Assembly (NCBI GenBank): GCA_902373545.1
Contig: CABKMZ010000017.1
Location: 1 to 31,693, forward strand
Direction: 5' to 3'
DNA length: 31,693 nucleotides
Source: an uncultured Actinomyces sp.
GTDB lineage: Bacteria > Actinomycetota > Actinomycetes > Actinomycetales > Actinomycetaceae
The number at the start of each line of letters is the position of its first letter. The first letter of the stretch is position 1. Made by a program: the position numbers and the translations under genes. The notes beneath the pieces are model-generated. The model searched no databases. It had not been told where the DNA came from and saw only the letters and a program-made list of their open reading frames with translations. Positions 7,848-16,099 of this stretch are shown here, one piece after another.

Positions 7848-8936
7848 ATGAAGCAGTCCGTCAAATTTGCCGCCGCTATGGGCGCGCTCACACTCGCCTT
7901 GACCGCGTGTGCTGGAAATGGAAATGTGGCCCAGCAGTCTGATGGGGCCAAAGCTGAGCTTCCCTTCAAGGCATGCGCCGTCTCAGACACCGGCGGCTGG
8001 CAGGATAAGTCCTTCAACCAGTCCGCCTATGACGGGCTGATGGAGGCCAAGTCGTTCCTGGGGGTGACGGTCGATACCGCCGAATCCGACACGGTGGAGG
8101 ACTTCACGAACAACGTCGAGAAGATGGTTGACGACAGCTGCACGCTGATCATCGGCGTCGGCTTCCACCTCGAGCCGGCCATCCACGAGTCTGCCTTGAA
8201 GCACACGGACCGCAACTACGCCCTTATCGACTCCGGGTTCTCCGACGGCACCAACCCCGTTGTTCTCGAGAACGGTCGCCCGTTGCTCTTCAATACCTCC
8301 GAGGCCGCCTACCTGGCGGGCTATGCCTCGGCCGCGATGACGAAGACGGGTAAGGTCGCCACCTTCGGCGGCGCTCAGATTCCCGCCGTGACCGTGTTCA
8401 TGGACGGATTTGCCGACGGCGTGAACGCTTACAACCAGGCCAAGGGCGCCTCCGTGCAGGTGCTGGGCTGGGATAAGGAAGCCCAGACCGGCGCGTTCAC
8501 CGACTCCTTCGATGATCAGTCGCTGGGCCTGCAGCAGGCACAGCAGTTCATCTCCGAGGGCGCCGACATCATCATGCCCGTCGCCGGCCCCGTGGGCCTG
8601 GGCGCTGCCGCGGCTGCCAAGAGCAATGGAAACACGCTGATTGTTGGCGTGGATACCGACTGGTACGAGGCCAACCCCCAGTACTCCTCGATCGTGCTGA
8701 CCTCCGTTCGCAAGGAGATCGGTGCCGCGGTCGAGCAGGCCATTCAGGATTCGACCAAGGGGAAGTTCACCTCGGATCCCTACGTGGGTACGCTGGCCAA
8801 CGGCGGCGTCTCGCTCGCTCCCTTCCATGACTTCGAGGCTCAGGTTCCCATGGAGGTCAAGCAGGAGATCAGCAAGCTGACCGAACAGATCAAGAAGGGA
8901 ACGCTTGTCATCGAATCGGAGAACGCTCCGAAGTAA
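7848..8936 (+). CDS. BMP-family nucleoside-binding lipoprotein 1 of an ABC importer
   Basis: 362 aa. N-terminal lipoprotein signal with lipobox LTAC (Cys about 21: ALTLALTACAGN), so the mature protein should be lipid-anchored outside the membrane. The rest is a periplasmic-binding fold of the BMP/PnrA family (ACAVSDTGGWQDKSFNQSAY; VGVDTDWYEANPQ), whose characterised members bind purine or pyrimidine nucleosides. It is clearly paralogous to the 9150-10247 product over its full length (shared LANGGVSLAPFHDF near the C-terminus). It lies downstream of a structured leader and upstream of the ATPase and permease genes. The ribosome-binding site is weak (AGAGAGAGAT). Two binding proteins for one transporter suggest different ligand preferences, for example purine versus pyrimidine nucleosides; that split is inference. 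Confidence 0.92.
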   Translation: MKQSVKFAAAMGALTLALTACAGNGNVAQQSDGAKAELPFKACAVSDTGGWQDKSFNQSAYDGLMEAKSFLGVTVDTAESDTVEDFTNNVEKMVDDSCTLIIGVGFHLEPAIHESALKHTDRNYALIDSGFSDGTNPVVLENGRPLLFNTSEAAYLAGYASAAMTKTGKVATFGGAQIPAVTVFMDGFADGVNAYNQAKGASVQVLGWDKEAQTGAFTDSFDDQSLGLQQAQQFISEGADIIMPVAGPVGLGAAAAAKSNGNTLIVGVDTDWYEANPQYSSIVLTSVRKEIGAAVEQAIQDSTKGKFTSDPYVGTLANGGVSLAPFHDFEAQVPMEVKQEISKLTEQIKKGTLVIESENAPK

Positions 8937-8940
8937 GCCT

Positions 8941-8964
8941 TCTGGCCTCTCGCTGGCGGCCAGA
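8941..8964 (+). terminator. Hairpin after the first bmp gene
   Basis: TCTGGCC (8941-8947) pairs with GGCCAGA (8958-8964) across a 10-base loop, five bases after the stop codon. There is no T-run, so it may be a weak terminator or an mRNA 3' stabiliser that separates the two paralogous transcription units, each with its own structured leader. Confidence 0.5.
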
Positions 8965-9017
8965 TGATCACGTAATCGTTATCAAAGCGAGAACAACCAG
9001 TCCTTGACAGGGACTGA

Positions 9018-9107
9018 GACGGCGCGGGACACTCGGATCAGACGTAAAAGTCGACTCATGCAAATGTTCGCAGGCACGCTGCGAACAGGGTCCGAGCCCG
9101 CGCCGTC
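9018..9107 (+). ncRNA. Structured leader RNA, copy 2 (three-way junction, candidate riboswitch)
   Basis: Closing stem GACGGCGCGGG (9018-9028) pairs perfectly with CCCGCGCCGTC (9097-9107). Inside are GAC-GTAAAA-GTC (9041-9052) and an 8-bp hairpin GTTCGCAG-GCACG-CTGCGAAC (9066-9086). The junction bases GGGACACTCGGAT and GACTCATG match copy 1 closely (GGGACACTTGGAT; GGCTCGCATG), while the second hairpin keeps its position but not its sequence. An AATCGTTATCA box lies 44 bases upstream (8974-8984), matching AATCGTTACCA 39 bases upstream of copy 1. TTGACA at 9004 with GACACT downstream could instead be read as a promoter. Confidence 0.65.
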
Positions 9108-9149
9108 ATTGATTCATCGAAGAATCCGCATCAACAAAGGAACATACTC

Positions 9150-10247
9150 ATGAAGCACCTCACGAAGCTCGTCGCTGCGGCGGGCATTGCATCGCTCGCG
9201 CTGTCCGCATGTGGCGGCGGGGGAACCGCCGGCGGGTCCGGCGGTGGCTCTGGCGAGGCTAAGGACGCTGCGTCCTTCAAGGCCTGCGCGGTCTCCGACG
9301 CCGGCGGCTGGGACGACAAGTCCTTCAACGAGTCCGCGTATAACGGCCTCACGAGCGCCCAGACCAGCCTGGGCATCAAGATCAACACGGCTGAGTCCAG
9401 CTCTGACACCGACTTTGCTCCCAACGTCGAGGCCATGGTCTCCGATGGCTGCAACCTGATCATCGGCGTCGGCTTCAACCTCGAGCAGGCGATTCACAAG
9501 TCTGCGGAAGACAACACGGACGTGCACTACGCCCTGATCGACTCCAGCTTCTCTGATGGCTCCAAGCCCGTCACCCTCGACAACGGTCGTCCGCTCCTGT
9601 TCAACACGGCTGAGGCCGCGTTCCTGGCGGGCTACGCCGCTGCGGGCATGACGCAGACGGGCAAGGTTGCCACCTTCGGCGGCATGCAGATCCCCTCGGT
9701 GACGGTCTTCATGGATGGATTCGCTGACGGCGTTGACGCCTACAACAAGGCCAAGGGCACCACCGTGCAGCTGCTCGGCTGGGACAAGGCTGCGCAGAAC
9801 GGCTCGTTCACGCAGAACTTCGACGACCAGACCCTGGGCAAGGAGCAGGCTCAGCAGTTCATTTCGCAGGGCGCCGACATCATCATGCCCGTCGCTGGCC
9901 CCGTGGGCCTGGGCGCCGCGGCGGCCGCCAAGGCCGACGGCAACACTTTCATCATCGGCGTGGACTCCGACTGGTACGAGGCCAACCCCGACTACTCCTC
10001 GATCGTTCTGACCTCGGTCATGAAGGAGATCGGCGCCTCGGTCGAGCAGGCCATCAAGGACTCCGTCGACGGCAAGTTCACCTCGGATCCCTACGTGGGC
10101 ACGCTGGCCAACGGTGGTGTCTCGCTCGCTCCCTTCCACGATTTCGATGCGAAGGTCTCCGATGAGCTCAGGTCCGAGCTGGACAAGCTCGCGGACGATA
10201 TCAAGTCCGGCAACCTGAAGATCGAATCGCAGAACGCCCCGAAGTGA
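9150..10247 (+). CDS. BMP-family nucleoside-binding lipoprotein 2 of an ABC importer
   Basis: 365 aa; the start follows AAAGGAAC. Lipobox LSAC with Cys about 20, then a Gly/Ser-rich linker (GGGGTAGGSGGGSGE). The binding domain matches its upstream paralogue nearly end to end (ACAVSDAGGWDDKSFNESAY; TGKVATFGGMQIPSVTVFMD), so the pair arose by tandem duplication that included the structured leader. Being the copy next to the ATPase gene, it is probably the ancestral-position partner of the transporter. Differences are scattered rather than confined to one block. Ligand is not readable from the sequence; deoxynucleosides are likely given the surrounding enzymes. Confidence 0.93.
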   Translation: MKHLTKLVAAAGIASLALSACGGGGTAGGSGGGSGEAKDAASFKACAVSDAGGWDDKSFNESAYNGLTSAQTSLGIKINTAESSSDTDFAPNVEAMVSDGCNLIIGVGFNLEQAIHKSAEDNTDVHYALIDSSFSDGSKPVTLDNGRPLLFNTAEAAFLAGYAAAGMTQTGKVATFGGMQIPSVTVFMDGFADGVDAYNKAKGTTVQLLGWDKAAQNGSFTQNFDDQTLGKEQAQQFISQGADIIMPVAGPVGLGAAAAAKADGNTFIIGVDSDWYEANPDYSSIVLTSVMKEIGASVEQAIKDSVDGKFTSDPYVGTLANGGVSLAPFHDFDAKVSDELRSELDKLADDIKSGNLKIESQNAPK

Positions 10248-10257
10248 TGTCCCTGTG

Positions 10258-10291
10258 GTGGGGCTGTCGGCAGGTGTGCCGGCAGCCCCAC
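10258..10291 (+). terminator. Strong hairpin between bmp2 and the ATPase gene
   Basis: GTGGGGCTGTCGGCA (10258-10272) pairs with TGCCGGCAGCCCCAC (10277-10291): 15 bp with one G-U and a GGTG loop, 10 bases after the bmp2 stop. There is no long T-run, so it probably attenuates rather than fully stops transcription. That would give more binding protein than membrane components, as is common in ABC import operons. Confidence 0.75.
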
Positions 10292-10340
10292 CCGGGTTTC
10301 GGGAGCCTATCGCGCGCCTGTACTGGGGAAGGTCGAAGGA

Positions 10341-11903
10341 ATGAAACTAGAGCTGCGGGGGATCACGAAGAGGTTTGGTCCCCTCACCGCCAATGACTCG
10401 ATCAACTTGACGATCGAGGAGGGGCACATCCACGCCCTGCTCGGAGAGAACGGAGCGGGCAAGTCCACACTCATGAACGTCCTGTACGGGATGCATCAGC
10501 CCGATGAAGGGCAGATCCTCATCGACGGGGAGCCCGTGACGTTCAAGGGACCGGGCGACGCGGTCGCCGCGGGTATCGGCATGGTTCACCAGCACTTCAT
10601 GCTGATTCCGGTCTTTACCGTGGCCGAGTCGATTGCGCTCGGCTTTGAACCGACGGGTCCCGCCGGCATCATCAGCCGCGAACGCGCGCGCAAGACTGTG
10701 CGCGAGGTGTCGGCGCGATTCGGATTCGACCTGGATCCTGATGCGCTGATCGAGGATCTGCCGGTTGGTGCGCAGCAGCGCGTCGAGATCGTCAAGGCGC
10801 TGTCGCGTCAGGCGAAGGTCCTGATCCTGGATGAACCGACGGCCGTGCTGACCCCGCAGGAGACGGACGAGCTCATGACGATCATGCGTCAGCTCGCCGA
10901 CTCGGGCACGTCGATCGTGTTCATCACGCACAAGCTGCGCGAAGTGCGCGCGGTTGCCGACGAGATCACGGTGATTCGACGCGGAAAGGTCGTGGGCGAG
11001 GCGTCGCCCACCGACTCCGAGGCATCCCTGGCCTCCCAGATGGTGGGCCGCGAGGTGCTCATGCGCGTCGACAAGGAGCCGGCGCGCCCTCGCGGTGGGG
11101 GCCTCGTCTTTGACGACGTGTCCCTGCTGGGGGCGAACGACGTGCCCGAGCTCGATCACGTCTCCTGCCAGGTCCAGCGCGGCGAGATCCTCGCGGTCGC
11201 CGGCGTGCAGGGCAATGGGCAGACTGAGCTCGCCGAGGCGATCCTGGGTCTGCGTGTTCCCGACAGCGGCGCGATTACCCTGGAGGGCGCGGATATCACG
11301 CGCGCCAAGCCCCGCAAGTCCCTGGAGGCGGGCCTCGGGTTCATCCCGGAGGACCGCTCGACGGACGGCATTATTTCCTCCTTCTCGATTGCGGACAACC
11401 TGGTCTTGGACCAGTTCGATGCCGCCGATTTTGCCGTCGGCCCGGTGCGTAAGCTGGGCGCGGTCGCCCGCAACGCGCGCGAGAAGCAGGAGGAGTACGA
11501 CATTCGCCTGACGTCGATTACCGACCCGATTTCGTCCCTGTCGGGCGGCAATCAGCAAAAGGTCGTCGTCGCGCGCGAAATGTCACGGGACCTGAAGCTG
11601 CTGGTGGCCAACCAGCCCACGCGAGGCGTGGACGTCGGGTCGATCGAGTTTATTCACCGCAGGATCGTGGACACGCGCGACCAAGGCTGCGCGGTGCTGC
11701 TGATTTCGTCGGAGCTCGACGAGGTCGTGGCGCTGGCTGATCGGATCGCGGTCATGTATCGCGGCCGGATTGTCGGCATTGTGCCGCCGGACACAGGGCG
11801 CGACGTCCTAGGTCTCATGATGGCGGGTGTTCCCCTGGACGAGGCCATGGCGACCTCGTCCACGAGCGGCGTTGGTAGCGACGTGGAGGGGCAGGAGAAG
11901 TGA
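10341..11903 (+). CDS. Nucleoside ABC importer ATPase, tandem nucleotide-binding domains
   Basis: 520 aa with two ABC domains, as in YufO-like and sugar-type (RbsA-like) importers. Domain 1 has Walker A GENGAGKST (about 34-42), signature-region LPVGAQQRVEI (about 140) and Walker B LILDEPTAVL (about 163). Domain 2 has a degenerate Walker A, GVQGNGQTE (about 288), a good signature LSGGNQQKVVVAREM (about 398) and LLVANQPTRGVDVGS in place of a canonical Walker B (Asn-Gln replaces Asp-Glu). One-good, one-degenerate site is usual for this subfamily. It energises import of nucleosides delivered by the BMP lipoproteins. The start follows AAGGTCGAAGGA. Its stop overlaps the next gene region (TGATG). 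Confidence 0.94.
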   Translation: MKLELRGITKRFGPLTANDSINLTIEEGHIHALLGENGAGKSTLMNVLYGMHQPDEGQILIDGEPVTFKGPGDAVAAGIGMVHQHFMLIPVFTVAESIALGFEPTGPAGIISRERARKTVREVSARFGFDLDPDALIEDLPVGAQQRVEIVKALSRQAKVLILDEPTAVLTPQETDELMTIMRQLADSGTSIVFITHKLREVRAVADEITVIRRGKVVGEASPTDSEASLASQMVGREVLMRVDKEPARPRGGGLVFDDVSLLGANDVPELDHVSCQVQRGEILAVAGVQGNGQTELAEAILGLRVPDSGAITLEGADITRAKPRKSLEAGLGFIPEDRSTDGIISSFSIADNLVLDQFDAADFAVGPVRKLGAVARNAREKQEEYDIRLTSITDPISSLSGGNQQKVVVAREMSRDLKLLVANQPTRGVDVGSIEFIHRRIVDTRDQGCAVLLISSELDEVVALADRIAVMYRGRIVGIVPPDTGRDVLGLMMAGVPLDEAMATSSTSGVGSDVEGQEK

Positions 11904-13039
11904 TGAGTAAGAAAAACACCGCGTCCCTCGGTGTGTTCACGAGGATCGTTGGTTCTCAGTGGTTTGTCTCGGTGATCTCGGTCGTGATCGCGTTCTTGAT
12001 CGGCGCGATTCTTATTGCTATGACCGGTGCGTCGGTGACGGATGCCTACTATGCGATGTTCCGCGGCGCGATCGTGGACCCGCAGGCATCGACCTTCGTG
12101 CGAACGATTAAGCCGCTGATGGACTCGGTGTACTTTGCGATTCCGTTGATCATCTCGGGTCTGGGCCTGGCCTTCGGCTTCCGTGCGGGCCTGTTCAACA
12201 TCGGCGGTAAGGGCCAGATGATCGCCGGTGCGCTCGCGGCCGTGTGGGTGGGTTTCTCGCTGAGCCTGCCTCCGGTGGTGCACACCCTCGTTGCGCTGAC
12301 GGCCGCGATCGTCGCGGGCGCCGCTTGGGGTGGCATCGCTGGCTTCTTGAAGGCCAAAACGGGCGCTAACGAGGTGATCGTGACGATCATGCTCAACTCG
12401 ATTGCGACGCTGGCTCTGGGTTATGTGCTGAGCCAGAAGGCGTGGCAGAAGCCCAATTCGAATCAGCCCATCACTCCCAACGTTGCTGATTCGGCTGCCT
12501 TGGCCAAGCTGATGAGCGGTCCGATCAAGCTGCACTGGGGCCTGATCGTCGCGCTTGTTGCGCTGGCGGTGTTCTGGTTCCTGATGGAGCGTTCCACGCT
12601 GGGCTTCCAGATCCGCGCGGTCGGCGCGAACGCGGCTGCGGCCCGTACGGCCGGTATTTCAGTCGAGCGCATCACGGCGGTCACGATGATGTTCTCGGGC
12701 GCGTTCCTGGGATTGGCGGGTGCGAACGAGGCCTTGGGTACTCTCGGGTACGTCTCTCGTGACGTGGCCGGTTCGATTGGTTTCGACGCGATCACGGTGG
12801 CCCTGCTGGGGCGCAACAAGGCGTGGGGAACGTTTGGTGCCGGCCTGCTCTTTGGTGCGTTCAAGGCGGGCGGTTACGCGATGCAGGCCAAAGACGTGCC
12901 GATCGACATGATTTTGATCCTGCAGGCTGTGATCGTGTTGCTGATTGCCGCGCCGGCGTTGGTGCGGTGGCTGTTCAGGCTTCCCGACGCCAAGCGCCTG
13001 GCAGCCAGTGGAAAGGGGAACGACGATGCGCACAAGTGA
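11903..13039 (+). CDS. Nucleoside ABC importer permease 1 (YufP/RbsC-like)
   Basis: 378 aa, multi-spanning membrane protein of the BPD_transp_2 family (about 8-9 hydrophobic segments; GLGLAFGFRAGLFNIGGKGQ is the family's characteristic cytoplasmic region). The ATG at 11903 overlaps the ATPase stop codon and is preceded by GGAGGGGCAGGAG; a GTG three bases earlier is in frame and cannot be excluded. It should form the transport channel as a heterodimer with the next gene product. Its end overlaps the next start by 14 bases, indicating tight coupling. Confidence 0.93.
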   Translation: MSKKNTASLGVFTRIVGSQWFVSVISVVIAFLIGAILIAMTGASVTDAYYAMFRGAIVDPQASTFVRTIKPLMDSVYFAIPLIISGLGLAFGFRAGLFNIGGKGQMIAGALAAVWVGFSLSLPPVVHTLVALTAAIVAGAAWGGIAGFLKAKTGANEVIVTIMLNSIATLALGYVLSQKAWQKPNSNQPITPNVADSAALAKLMSGPIKLHWGLIVALVALAVFWFLMERSTLGFQIRAVGANAAAARTAGISVERITAVTMMFSGAFLGLAGANEALGTLGYVSRDVAGSIGFDAITVALLGRNKAWGTFGAGLLFGAFKAGGYAMQAKDVPIDMILILQAVIVLLIAAPALVRWLFRLPDAKRLAASGKGNDDAHK

Positions 13040-14300
13040 GAAGGACACGCAGGTTCTGGCCAAGCGCTCCTGGAAGCTTCCTGGCGCGTACGTGGCCGCC
13101 AGCATTTTGGCGCTGGTTTTCAGCGTCGCAACGCACGGTGACGTCACGATCCGACTCAACGACAAGTCGCAGTCCTACACAATCCCCGACATCGTCACGG
13201 CTGGTGCCCCGATTGTGTGGGTGCTTGCTGCCCTGATCCTCGTCATCACGGCGTGGACGCTGGCCAGCACGATCCGGCGCGTTGAGGACCCGTCGTGGGC
13301 CCGCACAGCGGGGATGGTCGTCGTCGGCGTGTCCACGATCCTGGGCTTCCTGCTCTACGCCGGCTCGGATTCGACCGGTGCGGTGACGCTGACCTCGACC
13401 CTGGTCTCGACGGTGGCGATTTCGACGCCGCTGATTTTCGGTTCGCTCTCGGGCGTGATCTCCGAGCGCGTCGGCGTCGTTAACATCGCGATTGAGGGCG
13501 ACCTGCTGGTCGGCGCGTTCGCGGGGGTCATGGCGGCCTCCTACTTCCAGACCCCCTACGCGGGCCTGGTGGCGGCTCCGCTGGCCGGCGCCTTGCTGGG
13601 CTCCCTGCTGGCCCTCTTCTCCGTCAAGTACGGGGTGGACCAGATCATCGTCGGCGTCGTCCTGAACGTGCTGGCTCTTGGCCTGACGACCTTCCTGTAC
13701 GGGACGATCATGAAGGCAAACCAGGGTGCGCTGAATACGAACCGCTACTCGCTCACCGACATCAAGATTCCTGGCCTGTCCGAGATTCCGGTGATCGGGC
13801 CGGTGCTCTTCGACCAGTCGATCCTCGTCTACCTCATGTACGTGGCCGTTATCGCGCTGGCGTTCTTCCTGTTCCGTTCCCGCTGGGGCCTGCGTCTGCG
13901 GGCCTGCGGCGAGCACCCGCGCGCGGCCGACACCGTCGGCATCAACGTGGGGCGCACGCGCACGGTGAACACGATCCTGGGTTCGGCCTTCGCTGGCCTG
14001 GGTGGCGCGTTCTTCACGATCGGGTCGGGACTGGCGTTCACGGACAACATCTCCGCGGGCAACGGCTACATTGCCCTGGCGGCGATGATCCTGGGCAAGT
14101 GGAACCCGGTGGGTGCCATGGCAGCGGCCGTCATGTTCGGCTTCGCGCAGGCCCTGGCCCGCATGCTGCCCAACATTGAGCCCGCGATCCCCGCCGACCT
14201 GGTCTCGATGATCCCCTACGTGGTGACGATCATCGCCGTGGCCGGATTCGTCGGGAAGTCTCGTGCCCCCGCGGCCGAGAACGTCCCCTACGTGAAGTGA
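13026..14300 (+). CDS. Nucleoside ABC importer permease 2 (YufQ/RbsC-like)
   Basis: 424 aa, start MRTSEKDTQVLAKRSWKLPG, chosen because AAAGGGG lies just upstream and the start overlaps the end of permease 1. Several hydrophobic helices precede the core domain, which has SGVISERVGVVNIAIEGDLL (about 150-170), the family region equivalent to that in permease 1. The N-terminal about 120 residues form two extra membrane segments, making it longer than the usual about 310-320 aa partner. It pairs with permease 1. Its stop overlaps a possible GTG start of the cytidine deaminase gene. Confidence 0.92.
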   Translation: MRTSEKDTQVLAKRSWKLPGAYVAASILALVFSVATHGDVTIRLNDKSQSYTIPDIVTAGAPIVWVLAALILVITAWTLASTIRRVEDPSWARTAGMVVVGVSTILGFLLYAGSDSTGAVTLTSTLVSTVAISTPLIFGSLSGVISERVGVVNIAIEGDLLVGAFAGVMAASYFQTPYAGLVAAPLAGALLGSLLALFSVKYGVDQIIVGVVLNVLALGLTTFLYGTIMKANQGALNTNRYSLTDIKIPGLSEIPVIGPVLFDQSILVYLMYVAVIALAFFLFRSRWGLRLRACGEHPRAADTVGINVGRTRTVNTILGSAFAGLGGAFFTIGSGLAFTDNISAGNGYIALAAMILGKWNPVGAMAAAVMFGFAQALARMLPNIEPAIPADLVSMIPYVVTIIAVAGFVGKSRAPAAENVPYVK

Positions 14301-14314
14301 GAGGCACGGTTACG

Positions 14315-14770
14315 ATGACACAGCTCGACTGGGACGCCCTGCTGGGCGCGGCCATCGACGCGATGACCCGCGCCTACTGCCCCTACTCCCAATTCCCCGT
14401 GGGGGCCGCGGGCCTGACGGACGACGGGCGCATCGTCAGCGGATGCAACGTCGAAAACGCGAGCTACGGGGCGACGCTGTGCGCCGAGTGCGGCATGGTC
14501 TCCGACCTGATCCGCACCGGCGGCGGCACGCTCGTCGCGGTCGTCGCCGTCAACGGGGAGCGCGTGCCGGTCGCCCCGTGCGGGCGCTGCCGCCAGCTCA
14601 TCTACGAGCACGGAGGACCGGCATGCCAGGTTCTCATGCCCGGGGGCGTCGCCGACATGACGCAGGTCCTGCCCGGCGCCTTTGGCCCACACGACCTGGA
14701 GGAGGCGGCATCCCGCCTTGCCCCCAGGCCAGACATTGTGTCCGACCCGGCCCAGGCCTCGTCGGAATAG
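14315..14770 (+). CDS. cdd: Cytidine deaminase
   Basis: 151 aa, zinc-dependent tetrameric type. It converts cytidine and deoxycytidine to uridine and deoxyuridine, which the next enzyme can cleave. Visible motifs: FPVGAA (about 28), GCNVENASYG (about 44-53), the zinc/catalytic CAE (about 58-60) and PCGRCRQ (about 88-94), then the family's LPGAFGP end motif. CAE is followed by Cys-Gly rather than the common Arg. ATG 14315 is preferred, with GAGAGG upstream; GTG 14297 would add six residues and overlap the permease stop. The transporter-deaminase-phosphorylase order fits imported deoxycytidine being processed at once. Confidence 0.93.
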   Translation: MTQLDWDALLGAAIDAMTRAYCPYSQFPVGAAGLTDDGRIVSGCNVENASYGATLCAECGMVSDLIRTGGGTLVAVVAVNGERVPVAPCGRCRQLIYEHGGPACQVLMPGGVADMTQVLPGAFGPHDLEEAASRLAPRPDIVSDPAQASSE

Positions 14771-14783
14771 AAAGAAGGAACGA

Positions 14784-16070
14784 ATGGCACTCTTTGATGC
14801 CGTTGACATCATCCGCACGAAGCGGGATGGGGGCGTCTTGACCCCCGACCAGATCGACTGGACGATCGACGCCTACACGAAGGGCGTCGTCAAGGACGAG
14901 CAGATGGCCGCCTTGGCCATGGCGATTTTCCTGCGCGGAATGGACCGTGCGGAGATCGCCCGCTGGACGGACGCGATGATCCGCTCGGGCGCGCGCATGG
15001 ATTTCTCCTCCATCGGCAAGCCGACTGCCGACAAGCACTCCACGGGCGGCGTGGGTGACAAGATCACGCTGCCCCTGGCCCCGCTGGTCGCCTGCTTCGG
15101 CGTGGCCGTCCCGCAGCTGTCGGGCCGAGGCCTGGGGCACACGGGCGGTACCCTCGACAAGCTCGAGGCCATCCCCGGGTGGCGCGCGCAGCTGTCCAAC
15201 GAGGAGATCATGACTCAGCTGGGGTCCGGCTGCGGCGCGGTCATCTGCGCGGCCGGATCAGGCCTGGCTCCCGCGGACAAGAAGCTCTACGCGCTGCGCG
15301 ACATCACCTCGACCGTGGAGTCGATCGCGCTGATTGCGTCCTCGATCATGAGCAAGAAGATCGCCGAGGGCACGGGTGCCCTGGTCCTGGACGTGAAGGT
15401 CGGCTCGGGTGCCTTTATGAAGGATATCGACGCCGCTCGTGAGCTCGCCCGCACGATGGTGGACCTCGGACGCGACGCGGGGGTCGCCACGCGCGCCCTG
15501 CTCACCGACATGTCCGTGCCGCTGGGCCGCAAGATCGGCAACGCGCTCGAAGTCGAAGAGTCCGTTGAGGTCCTCGCCGGCGGCGGCCCGTCCGACGTCG
15601 TCGAGCTGACCTGCGAGCTGGCGCGCAACATGCTGGAGCTGGCTGGCGTCCACGACGCCGACGTCGAGGCGGCCCTGGCGGACGGCCGCGCGATGGACCG
15701 CTGGCGCGCGATGATCAGCGAGCAGGGAGGCGATCCCGACGCCCCCATGCCGCGCGCCGCGCACACCCACCAGGTGCTGGCCGAGGCCGACGGAACCATC
15801 GCAGAGATGGACGCCCTGTCCGTGGGCGTGGCCTCCTGGAGGCTGGGCGCGGGTCGCGCCGTCAAGGAGGACCCGGTGCAGGCAGGCGCCGGCATCGAGA
15901 TCCACGCCAAGCCGGGCGAGCGCGTCACCAAGGGGCAGCCGATCCTGACGCTGCACACCGACGACGAGTGGCGCATCGACCGCGCGCTGGAGGCTCTGTC
16001 CGGCGGCATCGGTATCGCCGACGGGGTGGAGCTCGAGCAGCGCCGCGTCGTCCTGGAGACCATCTCCTGA
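14784..16070 (+). CDS. deoA: Thymidine/pyrimidine-nucleoside phosphorylase
   Basis: 428 aa, full length for the family. It splits thymidine, deoxyuridine (or uridine) with phosphate to the base and (deoxy)ribose-1-phosphate in the cytoplasm. It starts MALFDAVDIIRTKRDGG after AAAGAAGGAA, 13 bases past the cdd stop. The phosphate-site KHSTGGVGDK (about 82-91) and the signature SGRGLGHTGGTLDKLE (about 113-128) are intact, as is the C-terminal PYNP domain (IEIHAKPGERVTKGQPILTL). Some members (Pdp) also act on uridine, and the sequence alone does not decide between them. Confidence 0.93.
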   Translation: MALFDAVDIIRTKRDGGVLTPDQIDWTIDAYTKGVVKDEQMAALAMAIFLRGMDRAEIARWTDAMIRSGARMDFSSIGKPTADKHSTGGVGDKITLPLAPLVACFGVAVPQLSGRGLGHTGGTLDKLEAIPGWRAQLSNEEIMTQLGSGCGAVICAAGSGLAPADKKLYALRDITSTVESIALIASSIMSKKIAEGTGALVLDVKVGSGAFMKDIDAARELARTMVDLGRDAGVATRALLTDMSVPLGRKIGNALEVEESVEVLAGGGPSDVVELTCELARNMLELAGVHDADVEAALADGRAMDRWRAMISEQGGDPDAPMPRAAHTHQVLAEADGTIAEMDALSVGVASWRLGAGRAVKEDPVQAGAGIEIHAKPGERVTKGQPILTLHTDDEWRIDRALEALSGGIGIADGVELEQRRVVLETIS

Positions 16071-16099
16071 CGGCTGGGCCGGGCACGGGAAGGACGGAC

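Noticed and set aside
9018..9107. Purine riboswitch
   Set aside because: GTAAAA-GTC-GACTCATG resembles the third hairpin and following junction of purine riboswitches, but the other hallmark junction sequences are missing and a further hairpin lies before the closing stem. Similarity is too local to name it.
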